Shown here: positions 62,635 to 64,000 of the stretch, one piece after another
Numbering within the stretch: the first letter of the stretch is position 1
Layout of the letters: every line of letters begins with the position of its first letter
Assembly (NCBI RefSeq): GCF_029953635.1
Contig: NZ_CP124543.1
Coordinates: 723,455 to 787,454 of the forward strand
Direction of reading: 5' to 3'
DNA from: Halotia branconii CENA392
Lineage (GTDB): Bacteria; Cyanobacteriota; Cyanobacteriia; Cyanobacteriales; Nostocaceae
Length of the DNA stretch: 64,000 bases
Translations under genes and position numbers: made by a program
Notes under the pieces: generated by a model
Databases searched by the model: none
The model's input: the letters and a program-made list of their open reading frames with translations, nothing else
What the model was told of the DNA's origin: nothing

Positions 62635-64000
62635 ATGCGTAAATTTTTCAGGAGTCTGAAACTCATCCAAAAAATTGTTCTACCATTGCTTGCAGTTTGT
62701 TTGAGTGTATTCATGCTGGGCTTATTAATATTAGGAAATTGGTTCACCGATAGTTTGCAGCAGAATTTCCGTCAAGAAATTGGAAGTTTTGCTGAACGAG
62801 TTGCTCAAGATTTCCAGGATGAACAGCAAACTCTAGAAACGGAAATCGAACTAATTACTAATCGAGATATGCTGAGTCAGGCTGTTAAACAGCGCGATCA
62901 AGGTTTGTTGTTGCAAATATTACTACCACTCAAATCTGTTTTGAAATTGGATTGGATTAAAGTAATTGATACTCAAGGAAATATCCTTGTGGATTTACGA
63001 AACGGCTCTTTTCATCAAGCCAATTTATTAGACAAAGTAATTACTAGTACTGCTATTAAAGGAGCACATTTAGTAGATTTGGTAGATGTAGAAGGTGGAG
63101 AACAAGTTCTACAAGTGGCCACAAATGGGATTAAATCATCAGCAGGAGTTTTGGGAGGAATTGTCATTGGTAACTTAGTAGATGATATCTTACTACAACA
63201 AATTGCTGCGGGTTCTTCCAAACACCTAATTATCCATAGACAAAATAGTATAGTTGCAACAACCTTGTCAGCAGCCAAAGTAGGAAATTGGCAATTTCCT
63301 CGTTCTGAGTCACCTGCTGAACAAATAACTATTAATAACAAAAAATACTTAGCCAAAAGTATCACATTTACAGGAGCAAGTCAGTCTTTAACAATTACAG
63401 TGTTGTATCCCATCTCGCTGTTAGAGGTTGCTCAACATAAGTTATGGAAGCACTTAGGGCTGTTATTTTTGTTGGGAAGCAGTATTGTGGCAGTTATTGG
63501 TTTTTTAATTGCACAAACAATTACTCGTCATCTGCAAGCTGTTACAAAAGTTGCACAACGAGTCACCCAAGAATCGAATTTTGATCTCCAAGCTCCCGTA
63601 ACGACTCAAGACGAAGTAGGAATCTTAGCTATTTCTTTTAATCAATTAATTCAACAGGTAAAACAACTATTAGCAGAACAATATCAAGTAAACCAAAAGC
63701 TAGAAATTTATAGTCAAACACTAGAAGAAAAAGTAGAAGAACGAACACAAGCGCTGCGGAAAAAAAATACCGCTCTTAGCCAAACTTTACAAGAACTCAG
63801 GCGTACCCAGTCCCAATTAATTCAAAACGAAAAAATGTCTTCTTTGGGACAGTTGATTGCTGGCATTGCCCATGAAATCAATAACCCAGTTAATTTCATC
63901 TACGGTAATCTCAAGTACACTGATGATTACACTCAACAGTTAATGCAGTTACTTGAACTTTATCAGAAACATTACCCTTCGCCAGAACCAGAAATTCAAA
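62635..64000 (+). CDS. Membrane sensor histidine kinase (3' partial)
   Basis: ATG 62635 opens a frame that runs off the window (455 codons seen). Membrane helix 1 is about residues 12-35 (LPLLAVCLSVFMLGLLILG). An extracytoplasmic sensor domain follows (about 36-260, LKLDWIKVIDTQGNILVDLR, cache-like). Helix 2 is LLFLLGSSIVAVIGFLIAQT, then HAMP (VTKVAQRVTQESNFDLQAPV, TQDEVGILAISFNQL), a coiled coil and the phospho-His box SSLGQLIAGIAHEINNPVNF. The ATPase domain lies beyond the window. It is likely paired with the PstS-like lipoprotein. Confidence 0.9.
   Translation, partial: MRKFFRSLKLIQKIVLPLLAVCLSVFMLGLLILGNWFTDSLQQNFRQEIGSFAERVAQDFQDEQQTLETEIELITNRDMLSQAVKQRDQGLLLQILLPLKSVLKLDWIKVIDTQGNILVDLRNGSFHQANLLDKVITSTAIKGAHLVDLVDVEGGEQVLQVATNGIKSSAGVLGGIVIGNLVDDILLQQIAAGSSKHLIIHRQNSIVATTLSAAKVGNWQFPRSESPAEQITINNKKYLAKSITFTGASQSLTITVLYPISLLEVAQHKLWKHLGLLFLLGSSIVAVIGFLIAQTITRHLQAVTKVAQRVTQESNFDLQAPVTTQDEVGILAISFNQLIQQVKQLLAEQYQVNQKLEIYSQTLEEKVEERTQALRKKNTALSQTLQELRRTQSQLIQNEKMSSLGQLIAGIAHEINNPVNFIYGNLKYTDDYTQQLMQLLELYQKHYPSPEPEIQ

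Overview
The window is chromosomal DNA of a filamentous, heterocyst-type cyanobacterium (Nostocales; Nostoc/Anabaena/Calothrix-like). The evidence is the many HIP1 palindromes (GCGATCGC) in genes on both strands, a nifV-nifZ-nifT block with its small cyanobacterial companions, hydrogenase maturation genes in the Nostoc order, ycf54 (chlorophyll cyclase partner), the folD-crtE-DUF212 cluster, and intergenic DNA full of short cyanobacterial repeats (CGCAAAGGCGCAAAG, GGGGAGCA-type strings, TTGTCAG heptamers). The assignment rests on gene content and order, not on database searches.

Layout. 1-1.75 kb: the 3' part of an amino-acid-binding protein gene cut at its end by an IS remnant, then a short-chain dehydrogenase. 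2.0-10.2 kb (minus strand): NHL-repeat protein, hypF, hypC, hypD, tautomerase, hypE, hypA, hypB, the machinery that builds the NiFe centre of hydrogenase. 10.2-13.9 kb: a noncoding TnpB-end-like element, a complete IS701-type insertion sequence (10536-11895, TTAG target duplication) and a secreted beta-helix/RTX protein, followed by 1.3 kb of AT-rich DNA without genes. 15.2-21.7 kb: DUF4340 protein, purU, then (minus) a nif satellite cluster cysE/nifP, two small conserved genes, a 39-aa membrane peptide, nifV, nifZ, nifT and a [2Fe-2S] protein. 22.7-32.3 kb: housekeeping genes (PIN/TRAM protein, hemW, trpA, ureC, terB-like, murF). 32.6-37.6 kb: an accessory, conflict-type island with an EACC1 protein, a caspase fused through a membrane helix to a periplasmic ligand-binding domain, HicBA and two Uma2 nucleases, one with an in-frame stop. 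37.7-43.3 kb: pdxJ, a homologue of plant pathogen-related protein, ycf54, a SPOR-like protein and folD-crtE-DUF212. 43.4-51.1 kb: lipoprotein-like gene, Nudix, lepB, a sensor kinase, two response regulators (one with five modules) and a DUF6883/DUF4926 pair. 51.2-58.6 kb: aat, rpsN, nth, rseP, a tandem-Nif11 protein, a GC-rich SnoaL cassette between 59-bp direct repeats, and pgi. 58.7-64 kb: a RelE-like toxin apparently separated from its partner by repeat DNA, a LivM/LivG transporter pair, and a PstS-like lipoprotein next to a membrane sensor kinase that runs off the window.

The most system-like candidate is the EACC1-caspase-receptor pair at 32658-35594: a cytoplasmic protease tethered to an extracytoplasmic amino-acid-type sensor. 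Other notable items are a roughly 40-bp palindromic element found four times, three times nested inside other repeats; the two ORF-less TnpB-end-like elements; the direct-repeat-flanked SnoaL cassette; a 21-bp x 8 tandem array upstream of a ureC with no ureA/ureB beside it; and several tiny genes (39, 45 and 65 codons) that standard length cut-offs would miss.
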